NCBI GenBank assembly: GCA_020809705.1
Contig: CP085833.1
Location: forward strand, 5,084,001 to 5,148,000
Source: Calonectria ilicicola
Taxonomy: Eukaryota; Ascomycota; Sordariomycetes; Hypocreales; Nectriaceae
DNA length: 64,000 nt
Direction of reading: 5' to 3'
Shown piece after piece: positions 11,791 to 24,054 of the stretch. Made by a program: the position numbers and the translations under genes. Position 1 is the stretch's first letter. Each line of letters starts with the position of its first letter. The notes under the pieces are model-generated. The model searched no databases. It worked only from the letters and a program-made list of their open reading frames with translations, and was not told where the DNA came from.

Positions 11791-14584
11791 CTTATTAAAG
11801 GAATGCTTCTAGTATCTTTAAGTAATATATAAGGTGTTTAGTAGGTTTCTAGATTATTTCTTTATAGCCTTTTTATTTAATTTTGAATTTTCTATCTTTC
11901 TCTCTTCTTTATAGTATTTTCTTGATTTTTTATTAGTTTTTTAGGTTTTTTATTTATGGTTTGTATTTAGGTTTTATATTTATTTGGATATTATCACCTG
12001 GTTCTAATAGTGAGATATGGAAGATAGGGTAGACCTTAATGTTGTTTAGGAGGTTGAGCTTGTAGTTATTTTTTAATATTTTTTTTTAATTAGGTATGGT
12101 TTAATTTATATAAAGTTAATTTTTTTATTTTATTTTTTTATTATAAGATTTTTTATTATTAGGTAGATTATATCTCTCTCTAAGAAGGATAGTCCTTTTA
12201 GCCTTTTTAGATTATAATATCTTTTTATTATATTATAAATAAACTTAAATTCTATCTTTATTTCTTTATATAATTTTCTTAGATCATCTAACTTAATTAT
12301 AGCTTTTATTTAAATTATATCTTCTAAAAGGGCTCAATAAGTATTTAATATAAAGCTAAAGTTGGCTTTTACTGGTATTATTTTAATATTATAATTATAG
12401 GATATATTATATACTAATTATACAATAGGTAATTTTTCTATTTAATTAGTTTGTTTATAGTTAATATAGTATTGTAGATATTGCTTAATTTTTTAGTTTT
12501 AGTATTCAGTTTATTCATCTATTTAAAAGTAGAAGGCTATACTTAGCTTATAGTTTAACCCTATTAAGAATATTAGGCTTTGTTAAAATTTAGATATAAA
12601 TAGTTATTCTTTATTTAAAATGATTTTGGTTAGTAGTCTGTATATAATGATTATATATTAAAAGAAAAGGTAGGTGAATTATTTTTCTTTTATTACTTTA
12701 TTATAAGAAAGATAATATATTACTTTTATAAAATGATTAATAATAATAAAAATATTATTATAATATACTCCTATAGTAAGATCTATTAATAAAAAAAGGT
12801 TAGTAATAAAGTCTATTATAATTAAGTCCTATAATTATTATATAATAAGGGATAGTTATAATAATCTATATAGTTTATATCTTGGTTTTTTAGAATATTA
12901 ATATAGGCTATATTTCTTATATACTTATTCAACTTTCTTTTTCATCTTACTAAAAGAAAATATCTATTTAACTTATTTAAAGGTTTTATTAATATCTTTA
13001 TAGTTATATAAAGAATATTTATAAATATCCTTTATTAATTTTATTTAATATTCTTTTAGTACTTGTAAGTAATCTATTTTTCTTCTTTTAAAAGTATTAG
13101 ATTATATTCTTCAATTTTTCTTAATAGTAAATTACCTTATTCTACTTATTATATTAGTGTTTCTATAGTGGTAGTTTTGGTTGTATGTGGTAGTCCTTTT
13201 ATTCTCATGGTGGTGATTATTTTCTTTATTTTTATTATTATCTTGCTAATTAGGGCTTGCTCTAGGCCTCTATTGGTATTATAGGTTAATAGTTGTTTTT
13301 GTGTTTTTGGTTTTTCTATGTTATAGTTAGGTTAGTAGTTAATTATATTAGTGTAATTGTTTTTAGTTCTTTTAATGTGAATGATTTGGTAGTCGAATTT
13401 AAAGAGATATTTAGTGTATTATAATTGTCTTTTACTAAGTTTCTAGGTTGTTGTGAAGTAGGAGATGTTTTTGTGGTCTATGTATATTGTGATTTTATAG
13501 TTGCTTTTTAATAGGTATTATTGGAATTATTTGAAGGTATTTATAATAGTAAGGAATTCTTTGTTATAGATGGGGTAGTTTAGCTTAGGATTGTGTAGCT
13601 TATATGAGTAGAATGCTATAAGATGTAGATTTTCTTATTTATCTTGTTGTTCGATCTAGGTCCCTAAGGCGAAGTCCAATGTATTAGTTTCTAGCTTTAT
13701 AGGTTTATTAGGGTTAAATATTATAAGAATAGGTTCTTCTAAAATAGTATTTTTTATAACTTTAAATAATTATTGTGCTTTACTTTTTTATTAAAAGATA
13801 ATTTTTTTTTAATTAATTTTATTATACTTAAAGTAATTTTATTAAATCTTTTAATAAATCTTTAGTAATAATTAATGAGTCTAAGGAAGGCTTATACTTT
13901 CTTTATATTAGTAGGTTCCTTTTAATCTTTTACTATAATAATTTTCTTTAGATCCATATGAATTTCATTAGGGCTAATAATATATTCTAGAAATTCTATT
14001 TTTTAGGTATAGAACTTGCTTTTTTCTAATTTAATTAGGAGTTTGGTATCTTAGAGGGCTTTTAAGATCTTATAAATGTGTTCTTTATATTCTTCTTTAT
14101 TTTTAGAGAAAATAAGGATATTATCTAAATAGTAAATAATAAAGATATTTAAATATTTTTATAATATATTGATTATTATTTACTAGAATAATATTAGTGT
14201 ATTTGTAAGTTTGAAAGGTATAACTAGATATTTAAATAGTCTAAATTTAGTTTGGAAAATAATTTTCTATTTATATTCTTCTTTAATATAAATAAGATTA
14301 TATATTTCTTTAAGATCTAATATAATAAAGATATTAGCTTTATAAAGGCAATCTTTTATTTTATTAATTAATAGTAGTAGAATATAATCTTTAATAATAA
14401 TATTATTAAACTATTAGTAGTCTATAATAAGGTATAGCTTCTTGTTCTTCTTAGGTATAAATATAATAGAGTAATTAGCTTTAAAGTTTAAAATATAGAT
14501 ATATCCCTTTTTAAGTATATCTTAGATATATTCCTTTAAGGTATTAAGCTTGATTTAATTAAGATTATAAATAAGGTAAAATTA

Positions 14585-15123
14585 TGTAAGGATATTATTA
14601 TCCTACCTTCCTAAATAGGAAAGCTAAGCCGGATTTCCCTGGGCTCCTCTGAGCACAACCGGACTAACCTTCCTAATCCAGAAATACTAGATCCGGAAGA
14701 CCGGATCCGGTCAGCCGGATCCGGCAGCCGGATTCAGCTAAGTTCAAAACCAAGTGCTGAAAACGGAAGAAAAACAAAACTATTTCTCCTATTCAAGACT
14801 AGCCTAAAAGCTTAAATGTTTTTGTATAAGTGGAAGAGAAGGAAAATTCGTCTATATAATTAGGGACCCTTTCCAACTAAGAAAAGGGATATTAGATATA
14901 AATCATTAGTTATTAATTATTAATTATTAATATTACATTATTCAACCTAATTAAAACACTTCTTTATAATTTTTTTATTTTATGTATTATATATATATAA
15001 AATATATTATTTTTATTCCTTATTTTTAAAGATTATTAATATCTAAGAATATTAATTATCTTCCTTATATTTGCGCTCTTAGAAATATATTTCCCACTAT
15101 ATTTCTATTAAAACCTCCTTATA
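14585..15123 (+). repeat. Solo LTR, second family, TSD aatta
   Basis: This is a 539-bp LTR starting TGTAAGGATATTATTATCC and ending AACCTCCTTATA, flanked by aatta (14580-14584 and 15124-15128). It is inserted in element F pol. An undecayed GC-rich island at about 14630-14740 carries repeated CCGGAT/CCGGATCCGG palindromes. The same LTR, reversed, is at 54283-54821 with equal length. Its internal region is absent, so it is a solo LTR left by LTR-LTR recombination. Confidence 0.9.
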
Positions 15124-15239
15124 AATTAGGTATTAGATCTATCTTTAAGGACAATTTTATAATCCTACTAATTAAACTTAGGTAGTCCAGTATCTAGTTC
15201 TTTTATAAAGAGCTTTTTATAGATTTAGTACTATAAAGG

Positions 15240-15625
15240 TGTAACGGTCTGGTCAATTCCCAACTTAATAAACCAATCAGAACAAAGGGTTTATTGTTAG
15301 CAGGATAGTTAGGCGCGTTATAGTAAATAGAGCAATAGAAGTATTACATTAAGTAATAGTTAATTATAATTAAGGTAACCAAGTTGTATTAAAAGCTGAT
15401 CGTTCCATCTAACACAGTGGAGCGATCCGTCTATATACTTCTAAGTTCTATGTGTGATCACTGATATGGTTGGTGATCGTGCTGGTGATCATGGGAGTGA
15501 TCACGGTGATCGTTCAGTGATCATAGTAGTGATCATACACGTGGGGTGATCGCGGTCTAGGGTAAGTGGGTCTGTGCCTTGATTTTGCCGGTTTTGACCG
15601 CCATGCGTGGGCATGGGTTATAACA
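15240..15625 (-). repeat. Solo LTR of the C subtype, TSD aaagg
   Basis: It is 386 bp, the same length and subtype as the LTRs of element C, flanked by aaagg (15235-15239 and 15626-15630). In the LTR's own sense it starts TGTTATAACCCATGCCCACG. The half at 15400-15625 is almost undecayed, while 15260-15400 carries many C-to-T changes. It contains the TGATC array at about 15455-15555. Confidence 0.9.
15455..15555. promoter_or_regulatory. Array of eight TGATC motifs in the LTR
   Basis: Eight exact TGATC pentamers, most preceded by G, occur in about 100 bp, most spaced 9-12 bases apart. A/B LTRs keep three (two with TGATCAC palindromes) at the corresponding place, upstream of the TATA box in LTR sense. 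A cluster of half-turn to full-turn spaced motifs in the U3 region suggests protein binding sites; no binding factor is shown. Confidence 0.4.
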
Positions 15626-16684
15626 AAAGGTACATTATATAGTCTATCTATTTCTACTTTAACCTTTATTTCTTTAAGGCTTTTATTAATTTATTAAAAC
15701 TATATTCTAAAGTATATAATAATCTACTATTATTACCTTTTCTAATTATTCTTATATTTATATTTCATTCCTTTAGGTAATAAAGATTCTCCTTCACTTA
15801 TATCTCTTACTTAATTAAGGCTAGAAGTTCAAGATCTTTTAGCTAGGTTTATAGAAATATCACTGGCTATATTATACTCCTTAGGTATTTACACCTAGCT
15901 AGTATATTAGCAGATATTAAGGTTATATTAATATAACTATAGGTATCCTAAAACTAGATTATATTATTTAATATTAATAATATTAAAGGTTATTCCTTAA
16001 TTCTTTTCTTTAATAAAGACTTTTAAGTAATTAATCTTTTTATTTATAATATTATTATTATAGCTAAAAGAGGTTTCTTCTATATTGATAATTTTATATA
16101 GATTGGCTTTTATTATCTATAATAGCTAAAGTTAATTAACTATTTAAGAATTAATATAATTTTATTTAGCTCTACTATTTATTATAATATTATACTACTT
16201 CCCTTTAATCCTTACTTCTATTTCTAATTATTATTAAGATTATTTTTTAATTATAAAATATAAAGCTTTTTTAAGGAATTCTTTTAATAACTCTAGAGAT
16301 CATTGCCCTAGCCGCTCCTACTACTCTTCTACAAAAGGCTTTGCTTATTTTTTGATTTTATTTAGTGCTAGGCTATTACTTTATCTAGCATATAGATATT
16401 ATACTTAGGGTCTTAACATTTATTTGAAGGTAATTCACTATAATTAGGGAATTTAGGCTTATCTGGTTCTAATATAGTAAATTAGTAGTAGGGGTTTCTT
16501 TTTATAACTTTATATTAGTTGAAGTATCTCCTATAGGTGTAGTAGATAATTATATCTTTTACCCTAATAGGAAAGTATATTACTTTTTATTTTTATTCTA
16601 TATAGGTAAAATAATTATAATAATAGTAATTTACCTATAAAATTTCCTTATATTTTTTATATGCTATATTTAGTTAGGGGTTAT

Positions 16685-17080
16685 TATAACAGTCTGGTTA
16701 ATTCCCAACTTGATAAACCAATCAGAATGAAGGGTTTATTATTAGCAGGATGGTTAGGCGCGTTATAGTAAAATAGAGTAATGGAAATATTATATTAGGT
16801 AATAGTTAATTGTAATTGAGGTAATCAAGTTGTATTAAAAGCTGGTTAGTATCAGCTATAAGGGCGGATTCTAATCTATCTATATACTATTGCCTAGTAG
16901 GCGCTTATTATATTAGTTCTATCTAATGTATTAGTAATTAAGGTAGTAATTATAAGGTGATTACTAATGCTATAAGTAATTGCTTATAAGTACTTCCTTA
17001 TTAGTTAGTATGAAGCTATAGGGTAGGTGAGCATTATTTCTACCTTATTTGACTGCCCAGGAGTATTATAGGTTATAATA
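16685..17080 (-). repeat. 3' LTR of element D
   Basis: This 396-bp LTR of the A/B subtype is decayed (TGTAACGG has become TATAACAG) and is inserted in the gag of F. The bases on its left are gttat. The matching 5' LTR is not in the window. Confidence 0.85.
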
Positions 17081-17157
17081 CAATATCCCCCCTCTATTAG
17101 TCTTATCCTTAAGATCTATTAGGTCAACCTTATGTATAAGTTCCCCATTCTTAACCT

Positions 17158-17795
17158 TTAAAATATTTTCTAATTATACCTCAAGGTCCAGGTACTTCTA
17201 AGCCACATCTTTATGCCAATGCTTAAGCCTAGCTTATTAATTCAACAGGTTTTGAAATTATATTATATTCTTTTTATTCTTTTAAAGGTTTATAGTGTAA
17301 GATGTTGCTAGATTCTAGTAATTGTTATGGTAAATGTATCTATTATAGTAGAATATGTAATACTTTGGAGGTATCTTTGGCTATGTATATATGATTTTTA
17401 TAAATAATGAGTATAAGTAAATACTAATATTTATAGTAACTTGGATAAATCGGGAGTTTGATTATTTAGATATGGAGGAGGAGGTGGCTAAGGAGGAGTT
17501 CCTTTGCATCCAAGCAGAGGCGCTTGTGGCTTAGGCCAAAGTTTAAGAATCCTTGAATTATTTGTCCTGCCTTTGTTATTAGAAATATCAGCTCAAAATA
17601 AGAGGTATGGAAATGGTATATCGGGGTCTTTCTTCTTTGGACAAGTTAAAGGATGCAGATTAGGTAGAGTTGGAGGCTGTTGTTTAGGCGTAATCTTTGG
17701 GGGCCGTGGATATTATTGATTGGAACGCCATTAACCTCAACGGTTTGCTTAGTGCTATGTCTTCAGGAACGCTTCTAGTATCTTCGAGCAATGCA
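17158..17795 (+). pseudogene. Relic of the antisense Zn-cluster frame in element D
   Basis: It aligns base by base with the intact frame at 24055-24675, starting at about 17170 where the ATG is replaced by ATA. Codons for the cluster Cys are changed by C-to-T/G-to-A decay (for example tgc/tgt to tat), and stops interrupt it. The C-terminal part at about 17500-17720 is less decayed. The position inside the 3' LTR and antisense to pol is conserved. Confidence 0.75.
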
Positions 17796-18181
17796 TGAGG
17801 TGTTTTGCTGGTTCTTAAGTTGTTTCTTTATAATCTTTCTATTTAATTTTGAATTTTCTGTTTTCTTCTCTTTTCTGTAATATCTTCTTAACTTCCTATT
17901 AGTCTTCTAGGTTTTCTATTTATGGTTTATATTTAGGTCCTGTGTTTACCTAGATATCCTCGCCTGGTTCTAATAGTGAGATATAGAAGATAAGATAGAT
18001 CTTGATATTGTCTAGGAGGTTGAGTTTATAGTTGTTTTTTAATATTTTTCTTTTAATTAGGTATAGTTTAATCTATGTGAAGTTGATTTTTTTATTTTAT
18101 CTTTTTATTATAAGATTTTTTATTACTAGGTAGACAATATCTCTCTTTGAAAAGATTAATCTTTTTAGCCTTTTAAGATTA

Positions 18182-20041
18182 ACGTACTCCATAAGCGAGC
18201 GCACCACATAAGCAAGTGCACCACTTTTCACCATACCCTATTTTTAAACTAGAATAAAAATATTACAAAGCATTTAATTAATAAATTCTAATTGTTATTC
18301 TCTTTATTAAAGGTCTTAATAATTACTTAATATATTCTTACATTATAACCAATCTTGCCGCAAGTCCCACAGTGCCTGCTGCCCGGTTGCACCGACTTTC
18401 CTTAACTACCACTTTACAATATTTCTATTTATATTTATATATCTACATCCATTTAATCAATTGCTTTCTTACCTTCCTCTATTATCATTATTCCTCTATC
18501 TTATAGTTAAGTCCTTTTAGATCTATAGCATTTACTTAGTACCTTATTTACTTATTTAAGATCCCGGACATTAGCCTCTAATAAGACTATCTTATATATA
18601 ATAGCCTTTGTTCCTTTAGAAAGCGATTATAATATTTTAATAATAGACTTTAAAGAGATACTTTAAAGCCTTTTAATTTATCTTTCAAAATACTTAAACT
18701 ATAAGCTAGTCTTAGTAATATTCCTTGGAGTCTTTAATATCTAAGGGCTAGTAGACTCAACTATCTAATCAAATAATATTAATATTTGTAACCATACATT
18801 AAGCCTTAATATAACATTTTCTATATCTAAAGGATCAAGCCTAGCTCCTTTAAAACCTGCCTTAATATTGCTTTCTGTCATAATAGCTTGGTGTACATTG
18901 TAAAAGACTGGGAAGAAGTCGGCCTTTGAAATGTAGATTACAGAGCATCTGATTAGATTCTCTATTTCCTTCCCATATGCTGTTTTTAGCGGCCTAAAGC
19001 ATATAACATCAAGTAGCTGAAGTAGATGAGATGAATGAGGTAGTATGTAAAGTGTAATGATTTTATTATCCTTGCAATATTTCTTAAACTTAACCAAATA
19101 ATGACTTTTATGCCTATTGAGGACCAGGAGATAATAGCAATTAATTGATTGATTATTTATATAATAATTAAAGTGCTTTAACTATTTAAGACCTATTTTA
19201 TTATCGGTCTAGCCATTTTGAGTTATTATAATAGCCTAATTGCCTGGAAGGTTGCTTTCTTTATACTAATTGGTAAGATAATATTGGCCTATAATAATAA
19301 GAAATGGTAGGATAGCCTAGCCTTTTATATTAATAGCTTTAATTACTATTATCTATTTTTGGTTTCTAGGCTAGATCAATTTCAGGTTTATACACCTTTC
19401 TACACTTATTATAACTATTCCACTTATAATAATACCTATTATAAAGCCAATCTTATTAAAGTTATAAATATTATCTAATTAAATATTATACTTATCTATT
19501 ATATTAACTATAAGCTAAAACCAATTACTAATTATCTTTAAATCTTTACATTTAGCCCTTTTATAATTATATTTCCAAAAGAATTACATTTTAAGCTCTA
19601 AGTAATATTTAATAAAGTTTAAAGCCTAACACTTACCAACAAGTAATACATTTCAATCAAGAAGTAATTAATCAACTATTTCTTAAACAATATATAATCT
19701 TAAAAGGAATCCTCATAAATCTAGGTCTAGAATAAAGCTAATAATAATCTCTTCTTCTAGATTAAATAACTTACATGAATTAGGGATAGTATCATCTTAA
19801 GATTGAATTCCTTATTACTAATGATATAATCGCCACCGACTTACTCTATAGACTACTGCAGCTTTTTGTATACTTAATTTTAGGTTATTTTGAAGGGCTT
19901 GAAGATAAAGAATAGCTTTAGCTTTAGTATTTGATTGGGATATTATTAGTTGTTAAGAAGTATTTGATTAAATGATTTGTGTTGTGTATGAGGGATTTAT
20001 GGTGTGCTTGCTTATGTGGTGTGCTTGCTTATGGAGTACGT
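18182..20041 (-). mobile_element. pogo/Fot1-type DNA transposon, second subfamily
   Basis: It is 1860 bp with TA duplications at 18180-18181 and 20042-20043. The inverted repeats begin ACGTACTCCATAAGC and contain two 17-bp repeats (ATAAGCGAGCGCACCAC / ATAAGCAAGTGCACCAC). It is less decayed than its relatives at 9316 and 43702 and differs from them in the terminal repeats. An open fragment at 18765-19097 (minus) encodes the C-terminal catalytic part of a DDE transposase: LPHSSHLLQLLDV matches the family HSSHLLQPLDV segment with the third acidic residue, followed by FRPLKTAYGKEIE. The rest is broken by stops. Confidence 0.88.
18765..19097 (-). pseudogene. Transposase fragment (pogo/Fot1 DDE domain, C-terminal part)
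   Basis: This is the only sizeable open piece of the transposase, 110 residues. It carries the conserved IITLYILPHSSHLLQ..LDV stretch with the last catalytic Asp, then ADFFPVFYNVHQAIMTE, typical of fungal pogo-like transposases. The first two catalytic acids and the DNA-binding domain lie in the decayed 5' part. It is not functional as it stands. Confidence 0.75.
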
Positions 20042-20149
20042 TATAATATCTTTTTATAATATTATAAATAAATTTAAGTTCAATTTTTATTTCTTTATAT
20101 AGTTTAGATTATCTAACTTAATTATTACTTTTACTTAAATTATACTTTC

Positions 20150-20561
20150 TGTTAGAGGTTATAATACAGTGGAAGGTAAAAAGGATAAGCTTAAAATTAA
20201 ACTTATTAAATAAGTATATATTATATTGTTATTTTATTTTAGAGGGGCTATATGTTATATATATAGATGAATATTTCCTTTATTAATCAGCAATTTCAAT
20301 ATTTTAATTTCTAAGCAATTATATTATAAATCAATGATTTATAAGTTTTTATATTATAAATCAATGGATTTATAATCATTTATTATAAATCAAAATATTT
20401 GATTTTTCTATACAGTATATATAGTATTATTAATACTATATTAGCTTATAATAGTAAGAAAAAATTCAGCTATTCAATAGTTTAACTTTTATCTTTAAAA
20501 GTTTAATATTTAGAGAGTTATTTTAGGTCATATTTATTATTTTATAAGTTTTTATTTAACA
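20150..20561. repeat. Solo LTR, third family, TSD ctttc
   Basis: A 412-bp AT-rich insertion runs from TGTTAGAGG to TTTAACA, flanked by ctttc (20145-20149 and 20562-20566), inside D integrase. TGTTA...TAACA ends and a 5-bp duplication define an LTR; nothing internal is left. Copia or gypsy origin cannot be told. Confidence 0.75.
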
Positions 20562-21295
20562 CTTTCTAAGGGGGCTTAGTAAGCATCTAATATAAAGCTA
20601 AAATTAGCTTTTATTAGTGTTATTTTAATACTGTAATTATAGGATATATTATATGCTAACTATATAATAGGTAACTTTTCTACCCAATCGGTTTACTTGT
20701 AATTAATGTAGTATTATAGATATTGCTTGATTTCCTGGTTTTAGTATTTGGTTTGTCTGTCTATTTAGGGGTAGAAGGCTATGCTTAGCTTATAGTTTAA
20801 CCTTATTAAGGACATCAGGCTTTACCAAAACTTAAATGCAAATAGTTATCCTCTATCTAAAATAATTTTAGTTAGTAGTTTGTATATAATAACTATATTT
20901 TAAAAGAAAAGATAAGTAAATTATTCTTCTTTTATTATTTTATTATAAGGGAGATAATATACTACTTTTATAAAGTAATTAATAATAATAAAAATATTAT
21001 TATAGTATACTTTTATAGTAAGGTCTATTGATAAGAGAAGGTTAGTAATAAAGTCTATTGTAATTAAATCTTATAATTATTATGTAATAGGGGATAGTTG
21101 CAATAATCTATATAGTTTATATCTTGGTTTTTAAAGTATCAATATAAGCTGCATTCTTTATATACTTATTTAACTTTCTTTTTTATCTTACTAAAAGAAA
21201 ATATCTATTTAACTTATTTAAAGGTTTTATTAATACCTTTATAGCTATATAAGGGATATTTATAAATATCTTTTATTAACTTCATTTAATATTCC

Positions 21296-21681
21296 TGTTA
21301 TGACCCATGCCCACGCATGGCGGTCAGAACCGGCAGAATCAAGGCACGGACCCACTTACCCTAGACCGCGATCACCCTACATGTATGATTATTATTATGA
21401 TCATTGAATAATCACCGTGATCACTTCTATAATCACTAGCATAATCATTAACTATATTAATAATTATATATAGAACTTAGAAGTATATAGATGGATTGCT
21501 CCACTATATTAGATGGAATGATTAGCTTTTAATATAACTTGATTACCTTAATTGCAATTGACTATTACCTAATGTAATACTTCTATTGCTCTATTTACTA
21601 TAATATACCTAACTATCCTACCAATAATAAACCCTTTATTCTAATTGGTTCATTAAGTTAGGAATTGATCAGACCATCACA
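21296..21681 (+). repeat. 5' LTR of element C
   Basis: It begins TGTTATGACCCATGCCC. The first 90 or so bases are undecayed, the rest is strongly C-to-T changed. It belongs to the same subtype as the solo LTR at 15240. Confidence 0.9.
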
Positions 21682-23563
21682 CATTAAAAGCTCTTGTTTA
21701 ATTGGTTACCTGCATTAACAATTAAGTAATAATAATATCCGGAAAGAACCTTGCTACCATTGCTCCTCCTAGCAATGTTAAGTTAATTATAGAATTACAG
21801 TAGGTTAAAAAGAAACTTGCAGATGTATAAGTATAACTTAAAGTAGAAAAAGCTAGAACTATTATGGTTAAAGGAAATAAGGGTAAAGATATTGGTGAAA
21901 TTCTAAGACCCCTAGTTCTAGAGCCCTTTCTAGGAAAGGCTGCCGATGTAGTTCCCTTCCTTACCTAAATGAAGGGATACTTCTGCTTCTTCCCAACGTG
22001 ACTTGCAACCCTTGAAGCCCAGGTACTATACACTAAAACCCTCCTCTAAGGAGATGTAGAAGTATGGTTTGAACCTATTATGAGAGACTATCTGGAAAAT
22101 AAGGATGACGCTGATTAAAATGAAAAGACTTAAGAGATTTTTAGAGATTAGGAATATTTTAAAACTACTATTAAAGATAATTTTGGTATAATTAATATGG
22201 AATAATAAGTTGTAAATTAATTATATGAACTTAAACAAACAAAATCCTATAACTAGTATTTGGCTAAGTTTAAAAGGATTATAGTATAAATAGCCTAGGA
22301 TAATAATACATTAATGGAACTTTATTATAGAGGCTTAAAGAGTAAAGTTAAGAATAAAATCTATAAGGAAGATTGACTAGAGAAACTCTTGGAGTATATT
22401 AAAAATGCTATCAAGATTAATAAAAGATAATTTAACTAATATAAAGAATATGCCTAAGATAATAAAAACCTATATATCCTAAATAAAAGAAAAACCTAGA
22501 ATAAGTAATAAAGCATTGTATATAGGACTTATTTAGGATTAATGGAACTTAGTGCTACTTAGAGGTATAATAAAAGTAAGATTATTTGCTTTAATTGTGG
22601 AAAAAAGGATATAAATCCTTTAAATGCTGCTCCTTGAAAATAGGAAATTAGTTTAAATCTATATTAGAAGGATAAAAATAATTTAATACTATAAAAACTT
22701 AATGGACCTTAGTACTAGAAGGAAAAGAGGATATTATAGGAAAAGTTATTCTTGCTATTATTAAGAAATATGAATTAATTACTATAATTAAGTAATATAT
22801 AGAAAATTATAAGTTATATAAGGTAAAACTTACTCTATAATAAGAAATCGATAAAGTTATTTAAAAAGTATAATTAATTTGATAAGAAGGTTAGTCTTGC
22901 CTTTCTTATAAATAGTTAGAATGAGCTAAGAAGATAGGAATCCCTGCATCCATCCTAGATGTATATATTAATAAAGTATTAATATAATAGGATATTTATA
23001 TTTATAATGAAAATGGAAATAGGAAATAGATAATAAGTATTAAAAGAATAGCTTAATAAATTAGGGAACTTTTGTAGGACAGAGACAAAGTCTTTCTACT
23101 TACACAAAGTAAATGGCAATTAGGAAACCGCAATCCCTAACCTATCTAATATAAGGAGAATGATCCTAAATTAAATATAGTATATAAAGAATATAAGAAT
23201 ATTTTATAGATAAGTTACTATAATTATAACTACCTCTAATATATAGAATAAAAGTAGCATATAGTATGCTTTTCTATTAGAGTAGAAGATGTGGTTATTT
23301 ACTGTGCCTATAGGAGATATTTTGATTGATATAAAGTAATAGGAAGAAACCCTTACTACTAGTTTACTATATTAAAACTAGGTGAGCTTAAGTTCCCTAA
23401 TTACAACAAGCTACCCTAAAATAAATATTAAGACCCCAAATATAATATCTATATAATAGATAAAGCAATGGCCTAGTACTGAATAAAATTAAAAAATAAG
23501 CAGAGCTCCCTATAGAAGAGCAGCAGGAGCGGCTAGGGCAATGACCCCTGGAGTTACTGAAAG
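21682..23563 (+). pseudogene. RIP-decayed gag of element C
   Basis: It aligns along its whole length with intact gag: the start ATG is now ATA, and codons for IGEILRP..EPFLGKAADVVPF and the CCHC knuckle (CFNCGKK) are still legible, but stops are frequent. It ends at ..gttactgaaag, exactly where A inserted; the continuation gaaagaactcc.. is now found inverted at the left side of B. Confidence 0.88.
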
Positions 23564-23958
23564 TGTAACGGTCTGGTCAATTCCCAACTTGATGAACCAA
23601 TCAGAACGAAGGGTTTATTGTTGGCAGGATGGTTAGGCGCGTTATGGTAAATAGAGCAATGGAAGTGTTACGTTAGGTAATAGTCAATCGCAATTGAGGT
23701 AACCAAGTTGTATTGAAAGCTGGCTAGTATCGGCCATAAGGGCGGATTCTAACCTGTCTATATACTATTATCGTAGTAGGCGCTCACTGTGTTGGTTCTA
23801 TCTAAGTATTGGTGATCGGATGGGTGATCACAGGGTGATCACCAACATTATGGGTGGTCGCGAGTGAGCGCTTCCTTATTGGTTGGTGTGGGGCTATAGG
23901 GTAGGTAGGTGTTAGTTCTGCCGTCGTAGACCGCCTAGGCGTGTCATGGGTCATAACA
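23564..23958 (-). repeat. 3' LTR of element A
   Basis: 395 bp, read on + as TGTAACGG...CATAACA. By eye it is identical to the other A LTR. The TG..CA ends are intact. Confidence 0.95.
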
Positions 23959-24054
23959 CGATGTCCCCCCTCTGTTGGTCTTGTCCTCAAGGCCCGTTAG
24001 TTCGACCTTGTGTGTGAGTTTCCCCATTTTTAACCTTCAAAATATTTTCTAATT

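Larger units (their letters stand above)
8861..16684 (-). mobile_element. Ty3/gypsy element F, RIP-decayed, 3' LTR to truncated gag
   Basis: The 3' LTR is 8861-9250 (TGTAACGG...ATAATA, read on +). Then come the antisense-frame relic (about 11.2-11.8 kb), chromodomain, integrase, RNase H, RT and protease (about 11.8-16.2 kb), and part of gag up to 16684, all on the minus strand and readable only by alignment with the intact copy at 23564-30463. It is interrupted by a pogo-type transposon (9316-11174), a solo LTR of another family (14585-15123) and a solo LTR (15240-15625). Element D is inserted at its right end; the five bases before D are gttat. The rest of F gag and its 5' LTR are not found beyond D, where the right end is deleted. 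It is the oldest recognisable level of the nest. Confidence 0.8.
11791..16684 (-). pseudogene. RIP-decayed pol and partial gag of element F
   Basis: By alignment with the intact copy, the order from right to left is gag C-part, protease, RT, RNase H, integrase and chromodomain. Nearly every CpA/TpG site has become TpA, with dense stops. It is interrupted by solo LTRs at 14585-15123 and 15240-15625. It keeps a 6-T run at about 12885 in the integrase zinc region, where A, B, C and D have 5. Confidence 0.8.
17796..21295 (-). pseudogene. RIP-decayed integrase and chromodomain region of element D
   Basis: The segments 17796-18181, 20042-20149 and 20562-21295 align with the C-terminal pol of the intact copy. 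They are separated by a pogo-type transposon and a solo LTR. They continue across element C at 41973. Stops are present in all frames. Confidence 0.8.

Noticed and set aside
23802..23990. 62-codon frame inside the A LTR, repeated at 30307-30561 and 40121
   Set aside because: It reads across the LTR edge and TGATC motifs; not a plausible protein.
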